From contig JAPLGR010000177.1 in the NCBI GenBank assembly GCA_026390045.1, positions 1 through 6,899 on the forward strand: a stretch of DNA of 6,899 nucleotides, given 5' to 3'. The notes under the pieces are model-generated. The model was not told the origin of the DNA. It saw only the letters and a program-made list of their open reading frames with translations, and did not search any database. The stretch comes from Chloroflexota bacterium. Its GTDB lineage: Bacteria > Chloroflexota > Anaerolineae > Anaerolineales > E44-bin32. A program made the position numbers and the translations under genes. Shown one piece after another: positions 1 through 5,523 of the stretch (its first letter is position 1; every line of letters begins with the position of its first letter).

Positions 1-22
1 GGGACCCAGTCTCGAGTGTCAT
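1..22 (-). CDS. possible 5' end of a gene leaving the window
   Basis: An ATG on the minus strand (22-20) follows a well-formed promoter and opens a frame reading MTLETGS before the window ends. Nothing can be said about function from seven codons. The predicted transcription start falls at about 22-24, on or next to this ATG, so the message would be leaderless or nearly so. Alternatively, the true start lies further downstream, outside the window. The call rests on the promoter and not on the peptide. Confidence 0.25.
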
Positions 23-29
23 GGCTCGG

Positions 30-58
30 ATTGTAGCAACAGGCGGATGGGCTGGCAA
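30..58 (-). promoter_or_regulatory. sigma-A-type promoter on the minus strand
   Basis: Read on the minus strand, TTGCCA (58-53) is followed after 17 bases by TACAAT (35-30). Each hexamer matches the housekeeping consensus at five of six positions, and the spacing is ideal. AT-rich hexamers like these are uncommon in this GC-rich sequence. The promoter points away from surE, toward the left edge, and would start transcription near position 23. Confidence 0.55.
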
Positions 59-150
59 CCCGGCTCGCATGGCGGAATTGCTGGCCGGCAACCCCGCACC
101 CAGCCAGGGCGCGTGGGAGGATCAGGTTTCATTGGGTGCGGAAGCCGGAT

Positions 151-179
151 GCCTGGCAGGGACCGTGCAGGGGCCAGGC
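151..179 (-). terminator. weak hairpin just after the surE stop
   Basis: GCCTGGC (151-157) and GCCAGGC (173-179) form a perfect 7-bp inverted repeat with a 15-base loop, starting two bases past the surE stop codon. No T tract follows on the minus strand, so this is not a classical intrinsic terminator. It may still slow polymerase or mark the 3' end of the surE message. Confidence 0.3.
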
Positions 180-180
180 C

Positions 181-951
181 TCACAGGGACTCGGTCAGCG
201 TGCGGAGCGTCTTCAGCGCGGGGTAGGCGGTCAGGTCGAGCTGAAGGGGTGTCACGGACACAAACCCCTCGGCCAGCGCCCAGCTGTCGGTGCCTTCCTC
301 GGCAATCACTGCAGGAGCCTCGCCGCCGATCCAGTAGTAGGGGCGGCCACGCGGGTCTTCCCTGCGAACCAACGCATCACGGAAGACACGCGAGCCTTGT
401 CGGGTAAGGACGATGCCGCTCAGCTCCTCTCGCGGCCGGAGAGGAACGTTGACGTTCAGTAGGACGCTTGGTGGCAGCTTTGTTTCCAGGACCCGCTTGG
501 CCAACAGGCAGGCAATGTCAGCCGCAGTGCGGAAGGCTTCAACCGACGAGGGGGCCTCGATCGAGTCAAGCGACACGGCCAGGCCGGGAAGACCGGCGAT
601 CGCGGCCTCCATAGCCGCCGTCACAGTGCCGCTGTAGGTGACATCGTGGCCGATGTTGGCGTGAGGATTGATTCCCGAGATCACCAGATCGATCGGCTGC
701 TCGACCATTCCGAGGATTGCCAGGGCGACGCAGTCGGAAGGAGCCCCGTCGGTGGTCATGGCGGGGGCACCATCTGCCAGGGACGTAGGCCAGACGCGCA
801 GCGGTCGGTGGAGGGTCTTGACGTGCCCGGAGGCAGACCAATTATGGTCAGGGGCCAGGACAGACACTTTGGCCATCGTCCGCATGGCCTGAGCGAGGGC
901 CAGCAGCCCGGGGGCGTCGATACCATCGTCATTGGTGAGCAGGATGTGCAT
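181..951 (-). CDS. surE: 5'/3'-nucleotidase SurE
   Basis: SurE is a metal-dependent phosphatase that dephosphorylates nucleoside 5'- and 3'-monophosphates (EC 3.1.3.5/3.1.3.6) in the cytoplasm and is linked to stress survival and nucleotide turnover. The 256-residue product has the usual family length. It begins MHILLTNDDGIDAPG, with metal ligands Asp8 and Asp9. Ser39 lies in NWSASG and Asn95 in SGINPHANIG; these match the four known ligands at the Thermotoga SurE positions. The segment GHDVTYSGTVTAAMEA (101-116) follows. The frame stays open upstream to 1119, but the first 56 codons are Ser/Arg/Pro-rich and unlike SurE, so the ATG at 951 is chosen; the ribosome binding site there is weak. 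The gene is transcribed away from everything to its right and appears monocistronic. Confidence 0.97.
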   Translation of the reverse strand: MHILLTNDDGIDAPGLLALAQAMRTMAKVSVLAPDHNWSASGHVKTLHRPLRVWPTSLADGAPAMTTDGAPSDCVALAILGMVEQPIDLVISGINPHANIGHDVTYSGTVTAAMEAAIAGLPGLAVSLDSIEAPSSVEAFRTAADIACLLAKRVLETKLPPSVLLNVNVPLRPREELSGIVLTRQGSRVFRDALVRREDPRGRPYYWIGGEAPAVIAEEGTDSWALAEGFVSVTPLQLDLTAYPALKTLRTLTESL

Positions 952-1156
952 GGTGGATCCGCGCGCGATCAACGCATTGTACTGCGCGCGAATCGAGGCC
1001 GCCCGGAACGCGCGAGAAGGAATCGGCCGGGGCGTGCGGCTGCACACGTCCTGTCCGCTCGATCTCCTGACCGACTGCGACGGCAACACGCTGGGCGAAG
1101 AGTACGGCCTCGACATCACTCAGGACCTGACGTACCGGTTCACCGGCGCGCAGTGA
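950..1156 (+). CDS. small hypothetical protein or gene remnant, divergent from surE
   Basis: A 68-codon frame starts at ATG 950 and ends at TGA 1154-1156. I recognise no family. In its favour, 58 of 68 codons end in G or C, and residues 31-68 look like a real soluble protein: acidic, with two Cys eight residues apart (Cys35, Cys43), ending YRFTGAQ. AGGA at 941-944 is a possible ribosome binding site. Against it, codon third positions coincide with those of the opposite frame, so GC3 does not prove the strand. The first part also overlaps the likely surE promoter, and no promoter is seen for it on the plus strand. Only the 3' portion (about 1030-1156) may be genuine, as the end of a decayed gene. 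Confidence 0.3.
   Translation: MVDPRAINALYCARIEAARNAREGIGRGVRLHTSCPLDLLTDCDGNTLGEEYGLDITQDLTYRFTGAQ
962..990 (-). promoter_or_regulatory. candidate surE promoter with flanking inverted repeat
   Basis: On the minus strand, TACAAT (981-976) is a near-consensus -10 box that would give a leader of about 18 nt before the surE ATG. No convincing -35 box stands 16-18 bases upstream. CGCGCG at 962-967 and again at 985-990 is self-complementary, so the -10 box lies between two arms of an inverted repeat. That could be an operator, or simply GC-rich background. The same hexamer, TACAAT, forms the minus-strand promoter at 30-58. Confidence 0.35.
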
Positions 1157-1263
1157 GCGGGGCGAGGGCCACCGGCACCGCGGACGGGTGAGTAATTCCT
1201 CCTATTCCTGCGGTTTTGACCATCCTGCGGCGCGAATCTCCCCGGGCAAAGCCCGATCCGTGC
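1157..1263. other. intergenic spacer with a small hairpin
   Basis: No coding frame is convincing here. The only structure seen is CGGGC-AAA-GCCCG (1243-1255), a 5-bp stem with a 3-base loop and no T tract on either strand. It lies just upstream of the protease promoter and could be a short operator-like palindrome or chance. Confidence 0.3.
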
Positions 1264-1292
1264 TTGCGCCTGAAAAACTCCTGCCGTACACT
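1264..1292 (+). promoter_or_regulatory. candidate promoter of the serine protease gene
   Basis: TTGCGC (1264-1269) and TACACT (1287-1292) are separated by 17 bases. The -10 matches the consensus at four of six positions; the -35 keeps only TTG. Transcription would start near 1299 and give a 5' leader of about 38 nt, ending in a strong ribosome binding site. This is the best candidate upstream of the protease gene, although the -35 box is weak. Confidence 0.5.
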
Positions 1293-1336
1293 CGCGACAT
1301 CGCGCGGCGTCACGGACTCTTTTGGAGGGCAGAGGC

Positions 1337-2926
1337 ATGGACACGAAGTCATCATCCCGGAAGGTCATCCTTTCCCTTGTGCTCGCGACGCTGTTTGTGG
1401 CAAGCCTGGCCTGCTCAGCCGGCGGCGGGACTTCTGAGCCGGGCAAGAGCGAAGCGCCCTCCTCCGGGAAGGCGGTCTCCTCGCTGGATGACGTCAAGAG
1501 CGCCACGGTGCAAATCGAAGCCGTTGGTTCCTTCGTGGATCCTCAGGTTGGCACGGTGTTCAACGCCGCTGGCCGCGGCAGTGGCTTCATTATCGATCCT
1601 TCGGGCCTTGCGGTGACGAACAAGCACGTGGTAGCTGGCGCGGCGCTGCTGAAAGTGTGGATCGGCGGCGAGTCGGAGGAACTGAGCGCTAAGGTGCTCG
1701 GTGTCTCTGAATGCTCCGACCTGGCGGTGATCGACATCGAGGGGGATGGATATCCCTATCTCGAGTGGAGCAGCGATCCTATCAAGGTTGGCGTGGATAT
1801 CTACGTCGCAGGCTTCCCTCTGGGCGATCCCGAGTACACACTCACCCGGGGTGTCATCTCGAAGGCGAAGGCGGATGGCGAGGTGGGTTGGGCTTCGGTT
1901 GAGTCAACAGTGGAGTATGACGCGCAGGCCCTCCCCGGCAACTCCGGCGGTCCTGTGGTGGACGAGAACGGCCAGGTTGTCGCCGTCCACTATGCCGGCA
2001 ACACTAGCACCCGTCAGGTGTACGGGATCTCCGCCGAGTTGGCCAAGCCGGTTACTGACCAACTGGCGACAGGCAAAGACGTCGATTCGATCGGAATCAA
2101 CGGCGAAGCCGTGTCCAGCGAGGACGGCAGCATCGTGGGCATCTGGGTTTCAGCGGTGACGTCGGGCTCGCCGGCTGACAAGGCCGGGATTGAAGCCGGG
2201 GACATCATCACCAAGATGGAGAACCTGGTCGTGGCGACCGACGGCACGATGGCGGATTACTGTGACATCATCCGCGGCCATGACGCGACCGACACGCTGG
2301 CGATCGAGGTGCTGCGCTTCTCGACCGGCGAGATGCTGGCGGGGCAGTTGAATGGGGATCCGCTGGCAACGTCGTTCTCGTTCTCGAGCGAACTGGGAGG
2401 CAATGGGGGTGCAGTTCCGGCGGAAGGCGAGACCTACGGTGAATACGTCGCTGTCACGGATGACTACCAGGCGATCCAGGTGGAAGTGCCTGCGGCATGG
2501 AGCGATGTAGATGGCGCGCCGTGGACATGGGACAACGGAGCGGACTTCGCGTCCATCTACGCAGCGCCCGACTTGCAGCAGTTTCAGGAGAACTGGGGCA
2601 CCCCAGGGGTGAGGTTCAACGTCACGGCTGACAAGGAGAAGGTGGGGGGACACATCCAGGTGCTTGATTGGACTCGGTCTTACGACTTCTTGGTGGATTG
2701 CGAGCTGGACAGCAGGTACGATTACGACGATGGCTACTACCGGGGTGCCTTTGACTACTATGAGAAGTGCAACGGGACGACGGACTATATGATTCTCGCC
2801 GCTGTCCCCAAACAGAACAGCGGTGACATACTGATCCTGCTTGAGGTGCAGATCGTCAGTGACGCCGACCTTGACGCGGCAGAACACATCCTGTCAACGT
2901 TTGACATCGTGGGCTCGCTGCCGTAG
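1337..2926 (+). CDS. HtrA/DegP-like serine protease lipoprotein with PDZ domain
   Basis: The product is a predicted exported trypsin-like serine endopeptidase of the HtrA/DegP type, which typically degrades damaged envelope proteins. The 529-residue product starts at ATG 1337, eight bases after GGAGG (1324-1328). A basic N-terminus and a hydrophobic stretch end in a lipobox-like SLAC with Cys26, followed by a Gly/Ser-rich linker, so it is probably a lipoprotein. The protease domain (about 52-245) shows the complete catalytic triad: His97 in TNKHVV, Asp128 in CSDLAVI and Ser203 in GNSGGP. One PDZ domain follows (about 265-340, with GSPADKAGIEAGDIITKM). Residues about 360-529 match no domain I can name; they are rich in Asp and aromatic residues and contain Cys455 and Cys478. 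The gene has its own promoter and terminator. Substrate and regulation are unknown. Confidence 0.92.
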   Translation: MDTKSSSRKVILSLVLATLFVASLACSAGGGTSEPGKSEAPSSGKAVSSLDDVKSATVQIEAVGSFVDPQVGTVFNAAGRGSGFIIDPSGLAVTNKHVVAGAALLKVWIGGESEELSAKVLGVSECSDLAVIDIEGDGYPYLEWSSDPIKVGVDIYVAGFPLGDPEYTLTRGVISKAKADGEVGWASVESTVEYDAQALPGNSGGPVVDENGQVVAVHYAGNTSTRQVYGISAELAKPVTDQLATGKDVDSIGINGEAVSSEDGSIVGIWVSAVTSGSPADKAGIEAGDIITKMENLVVATDGTMADYCDIIRGHDATDTLAIEVLRFSTGEMLAGQLNGDPLATSFSFSSELGGNGGAVPAEGETYGEYVAVTDDYQAIQVEVPAAWSDVDGAPWTWDNGADFASIYAAPDLQQFQENWGTPGVRFNVTADKEKVGGHIQVLDWTRSYDFLVDCELDSRYDYDDGYYRGAFDYYEKCNGTTDYMILAAVPKQNSGDILILLEVQIVSDADLDAAEHILSTFDIVGSLP

Positions 2927-2954
2927 TCGCGGCTGTCGGCCGAAGCGCCATTCT

Positions 2955-2992
2955 CTCGCCCCGCGGGTTTGTGCCCGCGGGGCGAGCGCTTT
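2955..2992 (+). terminator. intrinsic terminator of the protease gene
   Basis: A perfect 13-bp GC-rich stem, CTCGCCCCGCGGG (2955-2967) with CCCGCGGGGCGAG (2974-2986), has a 6-base loop and begins 28 bases after the protease stop codon. A short T run (2990-2992) follows after CGC. The U tract is poor, but the stem is very stable and the position is right. It insulates the protease gene from the promoter at 3022. Confidence 0.8.
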
Positions 2993-3021
2993 CCAGCCGG
3001 GCTTCGGGCGGCGCCTGTGTG

Positions 3022-3049
3022 TTGACTCGGGCGTGGCGCATGGTATGAT
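3022..3049 (+). promoter_or_regulatory. strong promoter with extended -10, for the yacL-cysS-rlmB unit
   Basis: TTGACT (3022-3027) is followed after 16 bases by TATGAT (3044-3049). Both hexamers match the consensus at five of six positions. TG at 3041-3042, one base before the -10 box, forms an extended -10 element. Transcription should start near 3056. It lies just after the protease terminator and is the only clear promoter before yacL, cysS and rlmB, so it probably serves all three. Confidence 0.7.
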
Positions 3050-3055
3050 AAGCAT

Positions 3056-3249
3056 GGCAAGCACGGCGGTCATTCGTCATTCATTATCTCCGCCGAGCGG
3101 CACCGGTTTCATTCTTGTTCATCCAGCGCGCGTAAGGGTTGCCCGAGCCGTGGCTTTGCGGAGGCAATCCGGGCATGACCAAGACTTCGCCCCCTTCAGC
3201 GGGGCGGACGCGAAACCGGCGTCCGCCCCGCTTGCTTTGGAGGGCAGGC
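3056..3249 (+). promoter_or_regulatory. structured 5' leader, candidate attenuator or riboswitch-like element
   Basis: About 195 nt separate the predicted transcription start from the yacL-type ATG, with no convincing separate gene inside. Possible pairings are CGGCGG (3064-3069) with CCGCCG (3090-3095); TGCCCG (3140-3145) with CGGGCA (3170-3175); and a longer-range GGTCAT (3068-3073) with ATGACC (3175-3180). The last competes with the first two. The leader ends in a terminator-like hairpin against the ribosome binding site, and an alternative 8-bp stem (3186-3193 with 3201-3208) would disrupt that hairpin. I match it to no known riboswitch class. If the terminator is efficient, the product would instead be a free RNA of about 180 nt. 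Confidence 0.45.
3198..3238 (+). terminator. terminator-like hairpin directly before the yacL ribosome binding site
   Basis: AGCGGGGCGGACGC (3198-3211) and GCGTCCGCCCCGCT (3219-3232) form a perfect 14-bp stem with a 7-base loop, followed by TGCTTT (3233-3238). The ribosome binding site GGAGGG starts at the next base, 3239. This placement, downstream of the promoter and abutting the Shine-Dalgarno sequence, is typical of transcription attenuators. The interrupted T tract may make termination only partial. Confidence 0.6.
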
Positions 3250-3978
3250 ATGAGCGTCGAATTCATCGTCCGCATCATCGGCATGGTCGCCATGGCCGTT
3301 GGGGGCATCTACCTCGGCGCGTACCTGGGGGACATGGCGTCTGGACCGCGCGAGCTGTGGGCGGCCGTCTTCGCCATGGTTGGAGCACTGATGGGGCTGG
3401 TGGTCACCCCCTTCCTCACCACCCGGCCGGTGCGCGCCATCCGCCGCATCGTCTCGGGCGTCTCGGCCCAAACCATGGTCTCCGGTCTGATCGGCTTGAT
3501 CGTCGGCTTGATTGTGGCGGCGCTGGTCTCGTTCCCTCTGTCGCTCCTGCCGGCGCCGTTCGGCTCGCTCCTGCCGTTCATCGGCGCCCTGTTCTTTGCC
3601 TACCTGAGCGTGACCATCTTCGTGCTTCGCCAGAACGACATCATGGGCCTGCTGCGCAGCCGGATGTCCACCACGCTGATCGAGGATGGTGGCGAAGGCA
3701 CAACTGGCGGGCGCAGCGTGCTGCTGGACACCAGCGTCATCATCGATGGCCGAATCGCCGATGTGGCCCATACCGGCTTCATCTTCGCCCCCATGGTTGT
3801 GCCGTCGTTTGTCCTGGCCGAGCTGCAGCACATCGCCGATTCTCCTGACGGGCTCAAGCGGCAGCGAGGCCGGCGCGGGCTGGACATCCTGAACCGCCTG
3901 CAGAAGGAACCGAGCATCCCGTTCCGGATCAGCGACCTCGATGTTGAGGGCGCACGCAACGTGGATGTACCTGGATGA
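3250..3978 (+). CDS. yacL: YacL-family PIN-domain membrane protein, truncated by deletion and frameshift
   Basis: YacL-family proteins have an N-terminal membrane region, a cytoplasmic PIN (PilT N-terminus) nuclease-type domain and a C-terminal TRAM RNA-binding domain; their substrate is not settled. ATG 3250 lies six bases after GGAGG. The 242-residue reading has about four membrane segments (roughly 4-26, 37-56, 76-100, 105-126). The start of the PIN domain follows, with Asp160 in LLDTSVIIDG, Asp166, and Glu191 in LAELQHIAD; RGRRGLDILNRLQKE is at 206-220. The family normally continues to a TNDYNL-type motif carrying further active-site acids, then a linker to TRAM. Here the frame instead stops after NVDVPG, and the TRAM end resumes in another frame. 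The product as read should lack nuclease activity. An assembly error is an alternative. An in-frame ATG at 3175 with GGAGG at 3160-3164 is an alternative start, adding 25 unfamiliar residues. Confidence 0.85.
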   Translation: MSVEFIVRIIGMVAMAVGGIYLGAYLGDMASGPRELWAAVFAMVGALMGLVVTPFLTTRPVRAIRRIVSGVSAQTMVSGLIGLIVGLIVAALVSFPLSLLPAPFGSLLPFIGALFFAYLSVTIFVLRQNDIMGLLRSRMSTTLIEDGGEGTTGGRSVLLDTSVIIDGRIADVAHTGFIFAPMVVPSFVLAELQHIADSPDGLKRQRGRRGLDILNRLQKEPSIPFRISDLDVEGARNVDVPG

Positions 3979-4102
3979 CGGCACGATGGTCGTCGTTGAG
4001 TCGGGCCGCGACCAGATTGGCCGGACGGTCTTGGTGACGGTGACGAAAGTGCTGCAGACCGCGGCCGGGCGGATGATCTTCGCTCGGTTGGCGGCGGGCT
4101 GA
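3968..4102 (+). pseudogene. orphaned TRAM-domain C-terminus of the yacL-type gene
   Basis: In the next frame from the truncated PIN gene, positions 3968-4099 encode 44 residues, beginning YLDDGTMVVVESGRD and including GRTVLVTVTKVLQTAAGRMI, ending at TGA 4100-4102. This is the end of the TRAM domain that closes intact YacL-family proteins (GYLDDGTMIVVE and TVTSVLQTAAGRMIF are usual). It has no start codon or ribosome binding site of its own. The junction lies at about 3955-3968. From the family layout, I estimate 60-80 codons are missing, covering the end of PIN, the linker and the start of TRAM. The preserved sequence suggests a recent event or an assembly artefact. Confidence 0.8.
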
Positions 4103-4119
4103 GGCAGGGAGGGGCGGCC

Positions 4120-5517
4120 ATGGCGCTGGCGGTCTACAACACGCTCACCCGGCGCAAGGAACCATTCGAAACCATTGAACCCGGGCGGGTGCGGATGTAT
4201 GTCTGCGGCCTGACGGTGTATGACCGGGCGCACGTCGGTCACGCCATGTCGGCGGTCGTGTTCGATGTCATCCGCCGCTACCTGGAGTACCGCGGCTACA
4301 AAGTCCACCACGTGGTCAACTACACCGACGTCGAGGATAAGGTCATCAAGCGGGCCGCCGAGAAGGGCGTCGAGCCGCTGGCGCTGGCCCAGCGCTACAT
4401 TGAGGAGTACACGCGTCACCTTGTCGATCTGAACGTGCTGCCGGCGACCGAGTACCCGCGCGCCTCGGAAGAGATGGGCCGCATCATCGGTATGATCGAG
4501 GAGCTGATCGGCCGAGGGTACGCCTACGCCGTTGGTGGCGACGTCTACTTCCGCGTCTCGAAGGACCCCGACTATGGGCGCCTCTCCGGCCGCAAGCTTG
4601 ACGAGATGCGTGCCGGGGCGCGCCTGGAGATCGATGAGCGTAAGCAGGATCCGGCGGATTTCGCCCTGTGGAAGGCAGCCAAGCCGGGGGAGCCGGCGTG
4701 GGACAGCCCGTGGGGCAAGGGCCGCCCCGGCTGGCACATCGAATGCTCGGCGATGAACCTGGAGTACCTGGGGGAGCAGATCGATATCCACGGCGGTGGA
4801 AACGACCTGATCTTTCCGCATCACGAGAACGAGATCGCCCAGACGGAGAGCCTGACGGGGAAACCCTTTGCCCGCTACTGGATCCACAACGGGATGATGC
4901 AGTTGGCCGGCGAGAAGATGTCGAAGTCGCTGGGCAATCTCGTGACGATCGATGACTTCCTCAGCGCGCACAGCGGCGATGTGTTCCGCATGCTGATCCT
5001 GAACTCGTCGTATCGTGGCCCTCTGACCTTCAACGATGACGTCGTGCGCCAGGCCGAAAGTGCGCTGGAGCGTCTGCGGCTGGCGTTCAAGCCTGCTGTC
5101 CCGGGCCCGCAGCCCGCGCCGGCTGCGGAGGCTGCGCTGGCCGCAGCAGCGGCCGAAACGCGCCGGCGATTCGAAACCGCAATGGACGACGACTTCAACA
5201 CCTCAGGCGCGCTGAGCCACCTGTTCGAGCTTGTGCGCTCGATCAACCAGGCGCGCGACGCGGGTGTTGGCGAAGAGCCACTCGGCCAGGCGCAGGCGGA
5301 GCTTCGGAAGCTGGCTGGTGTGCTGGGCCTGCGGTTGGAGGAGGACGGCGGCGCGGCGCAGCCGGCGGCGCCGTTCATCGATCTGCTGCTCGAGGTGCGC
5401 GAGGAGATGCGCAAGGCCAAGCAGTGGACGATCGCCGATCGGATCAGGGATCGGCTGGCCGAGCTCGGCGTGCTGATCGAGGACGGCAAGGGCGGGACGA
5501 CCTGGCGTCGCCGCTAG
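4120..5517 (+). CDS. cysS: cysteinyl-tRNA synthetase CysS
   Basis: CysS charges tRNA-Cys with cysteine using ATP (EC 6.1.1.16) in the cytoplasm. It is a class I synthetase, complete at 465 residues, close to the usual length. The class I signature HVGH is at residues 38-41 and KMSKS at 266-270. The zinc site is intact, with Cys29 in VCGLTVYD, Cys209 in GWHIECS, and His234 and Glu238 in FPHHENE. A DALR-like helical domain and a short C-terminal tRNA-binding region (about 340-465) follow; an Ala/Pro-rich linker at about 327-346 is slightly unusual. ATG 4120 follows AGGGAGGGG (4106-4114) and lies 17 bases after the TRAM stop codon. It is probably cotranscribed with the upstream PIN/TRAM gene and with rlmB, so it would fall under the leader at 3056-3249. 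Confidence 0.98.
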   Translation: MALAVYNTLTRRKEPFETIEPGRVRMYVCGLTVYDRAHVGHAMSAVVFDVIRRYLEYRGYKVHHVVNYTDVEDKVIKRAAEKGVEPLALAQRYIEEYTRHLVDLNVLPATEYPRASEEMGRIIGMIEELIGRGYAYAVGGDVYFRVSKDPDYGRLSGRKLDEMRAGARLEIDERKQDPADFALWKAAKPGEPAWDSPWGKGRPGWHIECSAMNLEYLGEQIDIHGGGNDLIFPHHENEIAQTESLTGKPFARYWIHNGMMQLAGEKMSKSLGNLVTIDDFLSAHSGDVFRMLILNSSYRGPLTFNDDVVRQAESALERLRLAFKPAVPGPQPAPAAEAALAAAAAETRRRFETAMDDDFNTSGALSHLFELVRSINQARDAGVGEEPLGQAQAELRKLAGVLGLRLEEDGGAAQPAAPFIDLLLEVREEMRKAKQWTIADRIRDRLAELGVLIEDGKGGTTWRRR

Positions 5518-5523
5518 CTGCGG

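Noticed and set aside
52..95. Two similar stretches, CTGGCAACCCGGC and TGGCCGGCAACCCCG.
   Set aside because: They are short and imperfect, with only two copies, and the first overlaps the promoter -35 box. I see no sign of an array or a mobile element.
952..1119. A 56-codon N-terminal extension of SurE.
   Set aside because: SurE proteins begin at MHILLTNDDG. The extension is Ser/Arg/Pro-rich and covers the likely promoter.
1198..1203. A perfect Shine-Dalgarno-like AGGAGG on the minus strand.
   Set aside because: No start codon follows at a usable distance, and the minus frame there is a shadow.
2150..2887. A 245-codon open frame on the minus strand opposite the protease gene.
   Set aside because: It lies wholly inside a complete, recognised protease gene and shows no recognisable domain.
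3097..3106. GCGGCACCGG resembles part of the T-box motif (GGTGGNACCGCG), tempting because cysS lies downstream.
   Set aside because: The key T of the TGGN bulge is C here. The motif lies about 90 bases before the terminator instead of overlapping its 5' arm, and I find no stem I with a Cys specifier.
3148..3160. The minus strand reads CGCAAAGCCACGG, similar to a conserved stretch of cyclic-di-GMP-I riboswitches.
   Set aside because: The rest of the aptamer is absent, and no minus-strand gene follows within a sensible distance.
3196..4971. A 591-codon open frame on the minus strand opposite yacL and cysS.
   Set aside because: It is a shadow frame caused by high GC. It crosses two recognised plus-strand genes, including the terminator hairpin and the frameshift junction, and its translation is rich in Arg, Asp and His without any domain.
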